From NCBI GenBank assembly GCA_000310025.1, contig FN648069.1, positions 412,960 to 476,959 of the forward strand: a stretch of 64,000 nt of DNA, read 5' to 3'. Position 1 is the stretch's first letter, and every line of letters starts with the position of its first letter. The translations under genes and the position numbers were made by a program. The notes below the pieces were generated by a model. That model worked only from the letters and a program-made list of their open reading frames with translations. It made no database searches and had not been told where the DNA came from. Shown piece after piece: positions 24,880-36,800 of the stretch. The DNA comes from Ectocarpus siliculosus (taxonomy: Eukaryota; Sar; Phaeophyceae; Ectocarpales; Ectocarpaceae).

Positions 24880-27800
24880 ATGGACAACAGATATGGAATT
24901 GGCCAAAAAGGCCTCAACACCACGGGTGGCAGCAATCGATTCAAGTTTCAGGGCAAGCAGGCGAGAGCCAAGCGCATCGATGTGGACGTGGCCCACAAGG
25001 TCCGCGCCGAGGGGTTCCTCGACGCCGACAAGGCGCAGAACCCGGAGGTGGAGGGCGGCTCCTTCTTCCAGCAGGAGCTTGACCGAAGCAAGGAGCTGAA
25101 CGTCACGCCGCCGTTCAAGCGCTTCTACTACAAGGTGGGTTGCATGCATGCATGTGGTGTATGGCAAAGAGGCCCGGTGGCAGCTGTTCAGTGTTGTTGT
25201 TGTTGCTGCTGTTGTTTGCTGCTGGTGCTGTTGCTGGTGCTGTTGCTGGTGCTGTTGCTGCTGCTGCAATATACAGCTTCTACCAGTTTGTCGTTCCATG
25301 CGATCCCCCTTCGTTGTCGTTGCGGCCGCTGCGACACCAAGCCGTACAACCGCTGCGTAGCGGAGAGAGAGGCAACGTGCATGTCTGGAGTCCGACCCAG
25401 CACGTTGCTTGTCTGCACCATCCTCTCACGCAAGAGCTTGTCTTCTCAGAGTCAACGCGCAGCAGTTGAGTCTCTCGCGTGCTCTCAAGTTTGTCCTCTT
25501 CAAGCCACGAACAACCTCCCTTGTTGCCTGCCGTGCGACAGGTCTGGCCTTTGGTCCAATCTCTGCCGGAGCTCCTGCACCATGCCCCGGCTGTGGTTGA
25601 CATGCTGCTGGCCTTGCTGGAGGACCCTGTGGTGGTGACTCAGGTGAGGGCAAAACCACCCCGCTGCTTCGGCGCTTTTTGCGTATTCATGCAAAGGCCA
25701 TTTCCCATAACACCCGCTTTCCGCAGGGTGTACATGTGTAGATACTTGATGCATATCTTAAGATAAAACACCCCCTTGTACCAACACCCCCTTTAGTACC
25801 GATGGTCAAAGCTCGACTATGATATTCCACGACGAAGAGGATGCCAACAGCAAATGGTATGTATACATTTTTGGAGAGCTCTCGACGACGAGACAAATCC
25901 AAAGCTGCCACGCCCGGCACCCTCAGTGTTGTTGCTGCAGAGCATTCGAGATTTGAAAACCGGTCAAGGGGTGTGGTAGCTTCTGCTAGGGTTGCCTTGG
26001 CTGGTGGCACATCAGATTCGCCGGACAGGTGCAGATACAGCGTATAGCACGTCCTTTCACGGGCGGTGGGGTGCCGGTCGAGGACCACTTCTTGTAGGCA
26101 TGCCGCAAAGTTCCTGTTATTCACCAGAGTCGGGCTTCGGTACAGCTGCAGCGATGCCGTGTTTGAAAGTGCCCGGATTGCAGGTCTTGTATTTACAAAC
26201 CACGCACGTGCGAGGACGGTTACTTCGCGTGTGGTACAATGCTGCACGTCATGCGTCGCACTTGATGTGCTGTGGTACAGAGTGTACGCCTCACCGGGGC
26301 GCTGCTAACTGCTTTTTTATATAAACTTTTAATTCCAATGACGCTTGAAAGACCTTTAAACCACTGAAAATGCGTTGTTGTTGTTGCTTCCACGGCTTGG
26401 GTTGAAGCCGTTCGTTGCTTAACTTGCTCCCTGGTATTCTGTCTAGTCATTGGCATCCCAAGCCAACTAACCGCGCCTCGTGTGCCTCCCCCTCTTCCCT
26501 CCTCGCCGCGACCACGATAGCAACTATTTTTGGTTCCGTCCCAGCTCCCAACCGGTATAGATTCTACATTGCCTTGATAAGTATCTGGTACATAAAAAAA
26601 AACATCACGCCTCCCTGCCCTACCGCTCTTCCTCCGCTAACTCAGGCCGGAGAGGAGACCCTCCAGCTGCTATCGGTCCTCGCACGCGACCTCCAAAGCT
26701 CCTTCTTCCCGCACTTCCCGCGGGTGTCCACCGCTCTCATCGGGCTCATAGCGTCCCCCGACGTCTCCCCCGAGATCTGCGGCCGGGTCCTCCGCTGCCT
26801 CGGCTTCCTCCTCAAGTTCGTGGCCCGCCCCCTGTCGAAGGACATGGCTGCCGTGAGGGCGCTCTACGCCCCGCTCCTGGGGCACAAGAGGGACTTCGCG
26901 AGGAAGATGGCGGCGCAGACGCTGGCGCCCGCGGTGCGGCGACTGAAGCCGAAGGCCATGCGGCGGCACGCGAAGCAGCTGGTCGGGGCTCTCGCGGCTG
27001 GGAACGTCGAGGCTGCTGCGGGCGGCGCGGAGGCGGGGGCGAGGAGGCTGAGGGCGGACACACTGGACGGGTGCAGCCAGCTTCTGTTCTTCTCTGCGAA
27101 GGGGGTACACGGACGAACACATTCTCAGGTAAGGGTGGGTGGGAGTACGCACAGAAGCAAGGAGGAGGATGGACGCGTTATGAGGAAAAATAGTTTCGCT
27201 AAACAACAAATACAGGCATGCTGATATTTTATTTTGCGGCCTTATTTGTTGTTGTTCTTTGTCGTTGCGCCCAGGCTCCCGTATTGCTAAGAGTCCTGCT
27301 GGACTCTCTTCTGCCCCCGAAGCTATCGGACGCAAACGTGGCTCCAGGGGAACGGGCGGGAGAGGAGGACAACCTCAGTCGGCGAAAGGAGCTGGAAAGG
27401 GGTTGGTGTTTCGAGCTGGCAAGCGCCGTCCTCGCCCTCCTCGTCGAGCACGTCCGCTCCCCCCACAGCGCGGAGCTGTGGCTGGAGCTGCACTACGGCC
27501 TTGGCACCGCCACGGCGCGGCATCGGGCCTCGCTGCCGCCCCCCCCCGCGCCTACCGGCGACAGGGGCGACCAGGAAGAGACCGCGCCTACCGGCGACAG
27601 GGGCGACCAGGAAGAGAGCGCGGAGTGCGCCGCCGTCCGCCGCACGGCAGACCTCCTCTCCCAGGCGGTGGGCCACATGGGCGGCATCCTCCTGCGAGAG
27701 GAGGCCATCGGCGTGAAGCAGGCGGCGCTGCTCGCCGAGGCCCTGGCGGAGCTGACGTCTCCGGAGATCTTCTGGCAGCCGGTGACCTCCCCCGGGTGCA

Positions 27801-30800
27801 GGAGGGCCGTGGTCGAGCTCCTGGCCGTCTCCCTGTGCGGCCTGCACAAGCAGCAGCGCCTCGTCAAGGTGATGCCGAGGGTGATCCGGGCGGCGGCGGC
27901 GGCGGCGGCGGCCGCCCCCCCAGTCGCCGTACGCGGGGAGCGTAGGGCAGACGACGGCACCACAGCGGCGGTAGAGTCTCTGGTAGCCGTAGACACCCAC
28001 CCGGCGCTGGCGCTGGCGCGGTCTCTTCTCGGCGGAGTCGGTGCCGAGCGCACGGAGAACAAGCCCCCGCCCATGCGCGTTACCCGCGCGGTCGCCCTCC
28101 GCCCCCTCCTGGAGGCGTGTTCGGGGCCTCTGTCCGGGCAGGCGGGGGTCGCCCTCGAGGTGCTGGTGCGAGTGATTCACGGCACTGGGGTCGGGCTGGT
28201 GTTTGCAGGAGACAAGGTCAGAGGCATCGGGGCAAGGAGACGCGCGGAAGTCGGCCGTGATGACGACGAAAGCGAGGTGGAGGAGGAGGAGGAAGAGGAC
28301 GAGGGGGGCGTGGGAGCGCTGGCGTCCGTGGCTGGGGCGGAAGGCCCTGGGTGTTTGCCCATGGGGGTTGCTGAGGGACAACAGGTGTGTTTGGTGGCAC
28401 GAAGTGTGTCTCTCCCAGCGAGTGGTGTGCGGAGACCTCAGAGTAGAGCTCTGGTCGAGGGTCGAAGGGATGCGTGGTAAATAGGCTTGCTAACCTTGCC
28501 GTGTTTGTGGTGCACCCAACTTTTTGTGCCAGACTTGGATCTTACCCCGTGCGTTAAGCGTTAAAGTAGTTCCGTTCTGTCCTCTGTATGTGTTTTTGCT
28601 CTCTGTGCTGTACGCCCAGGTTTGCACTTGCAACCCCTTCAAGTTCAGCCAATTTATTTTGGTCCCACATTTCGTTCTTGCTACTTGGTGCTCTCGGTGC
28701 CACGTGCCGAAGCCTGCAACCCCCCTCTCCCCCCCGCCCTCCTCCGTGTTGCTCGTGTCATAGCTAGTGGATGTCTGCTGCGCCAGCGTGGAGCTCGCAA
28801 CGACGTCATTGAAAGGCTCTCATTCCAGGTACGTACCACACATTTTGTTTTTTTCGTGAGCAGCACTACAGGTGGATCATTTGCGTGTAAAGTTATTTGC
28901 ATCTTTACGCCTTCTCCGAGTACAGTTTATTTTTGCGGATACTCATACCGCTTTCATGCGGACACCCCTTGCTGCTGTGCGCGGTGCACAATCTACCTTT
29001 TTAAACGGCGACACATCGGTGTCCCGATGCCGATTGTCGGTGCCCCTGTACACGCCTCCTCCACACAACCTCACACGGCCTTGAACAATACCGCCTCCGC
29101 TATATCCCCCCGCACGGTCGACGACAGCAGCAGCAGCTCGCCATCGGCACACGGTGTTCTCCCCGCGGAAGCCTCGCGTGCCCTGGCCGCCCTCCGCTGC
29201 CTCCCCGTCCTCGTGGGAAGCTTCGCGGCGACCGCAAGCGCCAGGCGGGAGGCGGCCGAACCGCCGCTCCTCGCGATCGAGGCGCTCTTGGCCGCGTGCT
29301 CGGCTGCACTCAACGGCACCGAAGCCGGTTCGGAAAACCCAACGCCCTCTGCAGTTGCCCAGGGTACAGGTACGCCGGCGGCAGATCCCGGCAGTGGTAG
29401 CGGCCGCCAGCGCCGTAAGCGCGGCGAGGGGAAGAGCGGCGGTGGCGCGGCCGCCGCCTCCGCTGCCGGTACGACTGTCGAGGGATCAAGCGGTGGTGGC
29501 AATGATGGAGGCGGCGGCGGCGGCGGCGGCGGGGGCGATCAGGCCGGCGGAGAGGGGCGTGGCGACGAGGGCAAGGTGCTGCGGGCTTACGCCCTGGAGG
29601 CTGGAGTGGGCCTGTGCTGCTTGTTGCCGGGGGGGGACGAGGGGGTGGCGCGGAAGGAGACGCTTGAGAGGCTGGTGGTGTGGCATGGAAGGTGGGATAT
29701 AGGATTATCGGAGCGCTAGTAGGGTACTCCTTGGTGTAAAATGTGCAACAGAGCTACAGCTGGGTGGATTTATCGGCACGGAGTGTTTTGGTGTGGTTGG
29801 GGGAAAATGGTGTTGACACGGCCTGCATGCGCGTGGTCATTCGCTTGTCGAAGCATCCTTGTGGGTGCGGTTCTGTGCGTGCGTTTGTCCCTCCTTGAGG
29901 CACGGACGCTATTATACTACTGTAGTGCAGGTTTCGGAAGGAAACGATAATAGCGGTGTAAGGAGACAGGATGCTGGACGATACCGTACCAGAAACCTGA
30001 AGTGCCGCGAGACAGCGGTGACGTCTCGGGGTCCTAATCCTCGATCCCCGTCTTTGTCTCTCACCCACCTGCACCCCACCCTCCACACGTCTGTGCACCG
30101 TAACAAAACACCCCCACCCCCCACACGCCTGTGCACCGTAACAAAAACCACCAGGGCCATGGAGTGGCTGAGCGCCTGCCCTTCCTCCATCTCAACCCTC
30201 CGCGCGGTGGCTCTTCTTCTCCGCGCCATCCGCGCCGCCGCGGGTGGCGACGGCACCCCCCCCCCCTGCCTCTCGGCGGATGCCTCCTTACCGGTCATCG
30301 CCCTCCTCGAGCCCAACCTGGCCTCTGACAGCCGCCTTCTCCGCCTTTCCACGGTACGGGTACTGGCACGGTACGACCCGCTTCCCCTGACGGAAGAACC
30401 CGCAGCAGCAGGAGGAGTAGGCTTGCCGCGGCAGAGCCAGGGCGAGTCCAGCTTGCTCGAGCTGGCGGAGGCGGTAGAGGAGCTTCCGGTCTCCGTTGCC
30501 GCAGAGCGGGACCTCATGTGGAGGCTGGGTCAGCTGGAGGTGCTGGGGCGTTCGGGCCGGCTGCCCCGCCCGTACGCCCGCCTGCTGGCCACCCACGCCC
30601 TCGGCCTGCTGCGGGTCAAGTTCTCGGCCGTGTGGCCGCGGGCCGTGGCGATAGTCTCGGCGCTTTACCGGAGGTCCCACCAACGCGAGGTGGTGTGGGA
30701 GCCGGTGCGAGCGACCCTCCGCAAGGTTATGCCGCCGCCGGCCACGCGCCAGGAGGTGGCGGCCGTGCTTGAGGAGCAGCAGCGGGCTGCTCTTGTGACC

Positions 30801-33800
30801 GGGCTCGAGGAAAATCAGCAGCAACAACAACATGATGATGCAGCAGCCGCCGGAGGGGATCAGTCCAAAGAGACCGCTGCTGAAATCGGAGCTGCTGCGG
30901 GGCCGACCAAAGGCCCTGAAAACGGCGACGACAAGGGTAGCAACGACGTCGAGCCGGTAAATCATCATCCGCAGCAGCCGAGACCCTCCTCCGGGCTGCG
31001 AGCGGCGATACCCCCGCCGAAGCCCTGGGTCCCCAGGCTCCTGCCCCACGCGGCGGCGCTTGACGGGGGCCCCGCGAAGGAGATGGACCTACCCGTGGCC
31101 TTGCAGGGCGTGTTCCGGGACGAGACCGTCCGGACCGGGCTCCAGCCGGAGTCGGGCGAGGTGCCGCTGTGGGCGAGCACCGACGCCGATTCGGCGTTCG
31201 CGCAGGTGATTTGGCCCGGTGCCAAGTATACCATCTCCCTTCCTCCTTTTTCGACGGTTTTTGTTGTTGTTGTGGTTTTAAGTTTTTTGTTTCTGCTGCC
31301 GAGAAGTGATCGCGGAATCGTTTGTACGCAGTCTGGGTTTGACTTCTCTCGACGTGTTTTTTCGTGTTTGTCCAGATTTTTTTCTGCTGCCGAGTAAGTG
31401 TTCGCAGCAGTGTTTGTCAGGGAGTATCGTACTTTTTTTTTTTTCAGGCGTGATCATGGAGTGAGAGTGCTCCAAACGTGTTGCCGTTGTGTGACTAGTT
31501 GCTGCCGATCGCCTGTTACTTTAACTAGAACGCGTGACCATTTTCCGGTACCAGTCGTCACTTCTGCACCCCCTCCCCACACCCGGCATGCAAAAACATG
31601 AGCACAACCCCCGCCAACCGACGTCCTTCTCAGGTGTGGGGAGTCCTTTCGCAGTGCCCCGAGCTCCTCCAGCAGCACAGCCGCACCGTCGTCCCCCTCT
31701 TCCTGGGCTTCATGCAGTACCAGTACCTCGGGGACGCCGCCTTCCCCGATGACCCGGAAACCCGCTCCGTAGGCGTTTCTTCGCACCTGACGCCGTCGGA
31801 GCGCGCCAGCGAGGGGCCCGGCGGTTGGGGCCCCGTGGTGCGAAGGGGGGGTAAGGGTGAAGGCGGGGAAGGGGAGGGGAGGACGGCCGATCGCCGCAGC
31901 GTGCGGGGGCGACTGGTGGCCCTGCTCGGTGTTTTTGCCGCCGCGCCGGGACCGAAGAGCCTGTACAAGCAGCGGGTGCTGTTCGGGGTGTACCGGGCGC
32001 TGATGGTCATGCCGGACGACAAGGTCGCCGGGCTGGCGCTGCGGTGCATGCTGGCGTACAGGCCTCCTTACCTGGTGCCGTACAAGGCAAGCAAGCGCCT
32101 TTGCAGATACCGGGCAAAAAATCAGCTCTTTGTAGGCTGCTTCTATTGTGGTTCGTAGCATTTATTGGTCGTCGTTGTCGTTGTTATCACGCATGATTGT
32201 GGAGGTCAGTACCTCCAACCGCCTCTTGAATGCTAATACGACAAACATTTTCAGCTCAATCGCGTTCCGCAAGAATAGTTGTATATTTTTTCAATTGGAC
32301 CATTCCCTCTCTCTGGCGCTCTGCACCATACCCCCCTGCTTTGTCACAGGCGAACCTCGAGGGCCTGATGAACGACGAGACATTCCGCGACGAGCTGGTC
32401 ACGTTCTCGCTCGAAAGCGAGGTTACCAGCAACGTCGGCAGCGGTGACGTGTCCATCATATCCTCGGGCTTGGCGGCCGCTGCCGATCCCGCGACAATAG
32501 ACCCCCTCCACCGGCCGCGCCTCATCCCGGTGGTGATCCGTCTCGTCTACGGCCGCCTTGCCGCGTCGGGGTCTCGCGGCCGCGCCGGGGGGCACGGGGG
32601 CCCCGCGGCTCGGCGCGCGGCGGTGCTGGCGTTCCTCTCCGGCCTGGCCTCAGAGGAGCTCTCGGAGCTGTTCGCGCTGATGGTCCGCCCTTTTCTCACC
32701 CCTGCGATCATGACGTCATCGTCGTCGGAGGAGCAGGAGAGAGACGAAGGGCCGGCGGCGGAGTGTGAGGAGGCGGAGGATGTGGTGAGGGCGGTCCGGG
32801 TGCTGGAGAGGGCGGCCGGGATAACCCAGGCGCGCGTCGGGGGCGTGTCGGCGTCTCGGCAGGCCGGGTTCCTGAAGATGGCGAGGGAGGTGGCGAAGCA
32901 GCTCGGCCAGAAGGCGCTGCCGTACGTCGAGACGGTGCTCGGGCTGGTGCTCGTCCTGCTGGAGCACTCGAACGCCGCGTCGGAAGCCGACCAGCGAAAG
33001 GCCGACGCGGGTAACAGCAGCAGCAACAACCAGGCAGGCGACATGGATGTGGACGAAGACCAAGTCGACGATGACGACGAGGCGGGTGGGACTCCGGCCG
33101 CCTCTTCCGTTGTCGCTGGAAGGCGTTATCCTTCAACAGGGAAGATTTCTCCAGGGGCGCTCCGCACCCTGTGCCTCCGCGCGCTGTCGGAGCTCTTCTC
33201 CCAGTTTTCGACCACGTTCGACTTCGCCGCCCACAGCGGAGCCCTGTGGCCCGCCCTCGCCGGCCCAATTGCCCGCCTCCCGGCCTCCACCATCGGCGCC
33301 ACGAGGAAGCCCGCGTTGCTCGCCTTCGCCGAGACACTGTCCGAGAACGAGGCGCTGCTGCCGACGTTTTCGCCATCGTCGACCGGCGGCGGCGGCGGAG
33401 AGGCTCTCATCCCGGCTGTTCTGGACTGCATCTCGGCGGGCAGCGCGAGCGGGCGCGTCGCCGGCCCCGCAGTCGTGGGGGCGGCGCTGACCTTCGTGGA
33501 GCGGTTGCTGCGGCACGACGGCGGTTCCCTCCTGGCCCCCCACCTGAACCACCTCATCTCAAACTTCGCGGCGCGCCTTAGCGTACGCGACACCTCCGGC
33601 GGTAGCGGCCGCGGGTTGGACTCTCACACCGAGCAGGGGCTCGCTATTCTCGCCCGGGTCGCCGAGATGACGACTTCTTCCGACCCCCCTCTCAGCAGCG
33701 GCGGCGGCGGCGGCGGGGCCGTGGACCCCGCGTCCATGTCGAAGCTCGTCGCCCTGCTGATACCGTCCCTCCAGCCCGACCACCGCCGGGGGTCCGACGA

Positions 33801-36800
33801 GGCCAAGATCTCGATCCTCCGGGCGGTGGCGGCGTTGGCCCTTCGGGTAGACTCCCCCGGCGCCCGCAAGGCCTGGCCAGCGCTCTCCCGCCTGCTGGGA
33901 CCAGCGGGCGCGCGGCCGTCCGGCATGGCTGCGGCGGCCCCGCGCGGGGAGCTCGTGCGCGCCCTGGAGGCGTTGGCGGGGCGGCCGGACCTGGCGGCGG
34001 CGGCGGTGGCCGCCGTCGCCCTCGTCGCCGAGCTGAACGCGCGGGACGCGGCGGCTCTCGACGAGCCGGACTTCGGCCGCGTCGTGCCGGCCTTCAACTC
34101 TCTGTCCGAGGGGACCGGTTGGGCGGACATCGTTGCGGCAGGTGGGGCGGCGGAATCGGTGCCGGTTCGGGAGCGGGAGGAGGTTGTTGCTGCCGGTTCG
34201 CTGGGCGGCGCTCTCGCCGCGACCCCCGTCGCACAGCACTGCCTCCACGCCATGCACGATCAGGAGGTGGCTCTCAGGGGAGCGGCGGGGGCGGCGCTCA
34301 AGCGACTCGTGCGGGAGTCGGCGGCGGCGGCGGTGTGCCGAGATTCAACCTCGGTGGTGGGGACGACGACGGCGACGGCGACGGTGCGGTGCCCCTGGGA
34401 AGGCTTGATGCGCACGGTGGTGATGCCCGGGCTCAGGGCGGGGATGGCGTGCCGCGTGGAGGCCGTGCGCAAGGGCTACATCTCGCTGCTGCGGGAGACC
34501 GTGTCCGTCTACCAGGCAGCGGCGGCCGGCGGCGGCGGCGGGGGCGGTGGTGGTGACGGAGGAGGAGAGCGGGTCGGGGCGGCGGCCGTGGTGCCGACCG
34601 ATCTGTGGGCCCTTGCGAGGGCGGACGATCCCGAGTCGGACTTCTTCCTCAACGCTTGCCACATGCAGGTGCACCGGCGGGCGCGAGCTCTCGCGAAGGT
34701 CAGGAAGGCGATCGAAGACTTCGAAGCCGCTTCGGCGGCTGCGGAAGCGGCCGCCGGCCGCCCAATCGTCGCAGGCGCAGAAGTGGAACCTTCCGGCCTT
34801 GCTGGTCGGGGACCGCAAGCACCGGTAGGAGGAAGAGGACAGGCGGCGGGTGCTGCTGCTGCGGCGGCAGGGGCGGCCGGAGGCCCGTTCCGCGTGTCTA
34901 CCCTGGTCCACTTTCTCCTCCCGTTGGCGCTTCATCCTCTGCACGAGGCGGCCAAGTCGTCGGAGGCCGGGCTGGTCGGCCAGGCGGTGCAGCTGGTCGG
35001 CGCCATCGCGAGGCACCTCCCGTGGACGCACTACAACTCGGCGCTGCGCGGGCTCATGCAGCAGGTCGCCGGCGGCAAGGGCGAGTCGGACAGCCACAGC
35101 CCCGAGAAGGAGCGGGCCATGATCGGCGCCGTGTGCCAGGTCCTCGACGGTTTCCACTTCGCTTTGATTCCGCCCGGCGTCGTCGCCGAGCCTGCCGCCG
35201 CTTCCGCCGCCGCCGAACCCTCTTCTTCCACCGCAGTTGTCGTCTCGAACGGAGACGGCGCGGCGGCACCGGCGGAGATGGTGGCAGGGGGGGGCGACGC
35301 GGTGTGGCGCGCCGTTAACGATCGCTTGCTGGGCTCTCTCCGCTCCCTCCTCGTCAAAGAAGTCCGCGGGAAGTCCGGGGGCAAGGAGAAGGTGCTTCGC
35401 GCGCCGGTGGCGGTGGGCATGCTAAACCTCATCCGGAGGCTGCCCACGGACGCGTTCGAGCTGCAGCTCAAGCCCTTGCTGATGACCGTGTGCCAGAGCC
35501 TCAAGTCGAGGGACTCCAACGCCCGCGACACGGCCAGAGATACCCTCGCCAAGATGGCGAGAGACCTGGGCCCGGACTACCTGCAGCAGGTGGTTTTCGC
35601 GGGCCGGCCGGCCCCTGGTCTGTGCATGCTTGCGTTGGTGTTGGTTGCATATTGGTCCAACAGTTCGTCGATTTGGCGGGACGTAACTGACATCCTTTGT
35701 TTGCCCACGTAACAGTTTCGGGGTCAGTGTCCCACCGTTCGGTGGTTTACCGAACCATCGGCGTTATCTACAATATAAGATACCGGCGCTCGTGCCACAG
35801 ATGCCTGGCGAGCTTTGGGCATGCGCGGGAACGTACCAACGAGCCTATTCGCGCCCCTCAAAAGGCAGCCCGAGAAAAGATTCGCTGCCGCCACGGGAAG
35901 ATGTGCCTAAGCACCACATATATCCAAACCTTGTAATATGTGTTCCTCGTTGCTTTAGGTCGTTTCCTTGACTGATCCACTTTTGTTTCCTTGTCGGTCA
36001 GTACTACTGCCGTTTTTCCTTCCCCCTTCGTGCTCTTACTCTCTCACTTTCTCTCTTGTCTCTTTCTCTCTCGCTCCCCCGTTTACCTCTATCCCCCCCA
36101 CAACTCCGAAGGTCATCACGGAGCTGAGGACCTGCCTGGTGACCGGCTACCAACTCCACGTACGAACCTTCACCCTCCACACGGTCCTCAAGACCGTGGC
36201 CGACTCGTACAAGCCGCCCAACCCCCCCTCGGTAGACGTCCGCAATACCAAACCCGCCGAACCCGCTTCTTCTAGTGCCACCACCGACGCAGCAGACGCC
36301 GCGGTGATGGATGTAGACGGCGAGGAGAGTTCAGCGGCGGCGTTAGTGGTTCCCGCCGTGCCGTCTTCGCTGGTGAAGCCTTCCTTCGACGCGTGTATTC
36401 CGGAGGTGGTGGAGCTGCTTATGGAAGACCTCTTCGGGGAGTCGGCTGCTGCTAAGGAGGTTAGCGCTTACGGTCCATGCACAACAACAAGTTGTCCGTT
36501 CAGGTTCCGCGCGACAATTTTTTAAAGAAAACTATGCATAGGAGCTCGTGTTTTGCTAGTAGCAGGGGGGGCGCCGGAGCGTTATCTGCTGCACTGGTTC
36601 GCCATGGTCGTCTTTGGTCCATGTCATTTTCGCCGCTCTCTCACTTTTTCGTGGTTGTAGCAGTGATTACGTCATCGCTGATGAAAAGGGAAGCCGTGCT
36701 CTTCGTTTTTGAAATATGCAGCAGAAAAATGAAAACATGCCCGTTGGAGATAAATCGAAGGGATGGGATGAAGTCTCTGCAGCGAGTGTTGAGAGGAAAC

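Noticed and set aside
25190-25270. Leu/Cys-rich open frames over a CTG/TTG repeat
   Set aside because: Microsatellite inside UTP20 intron 1; the exon 1 donor and exon 2 acceptor are clear.
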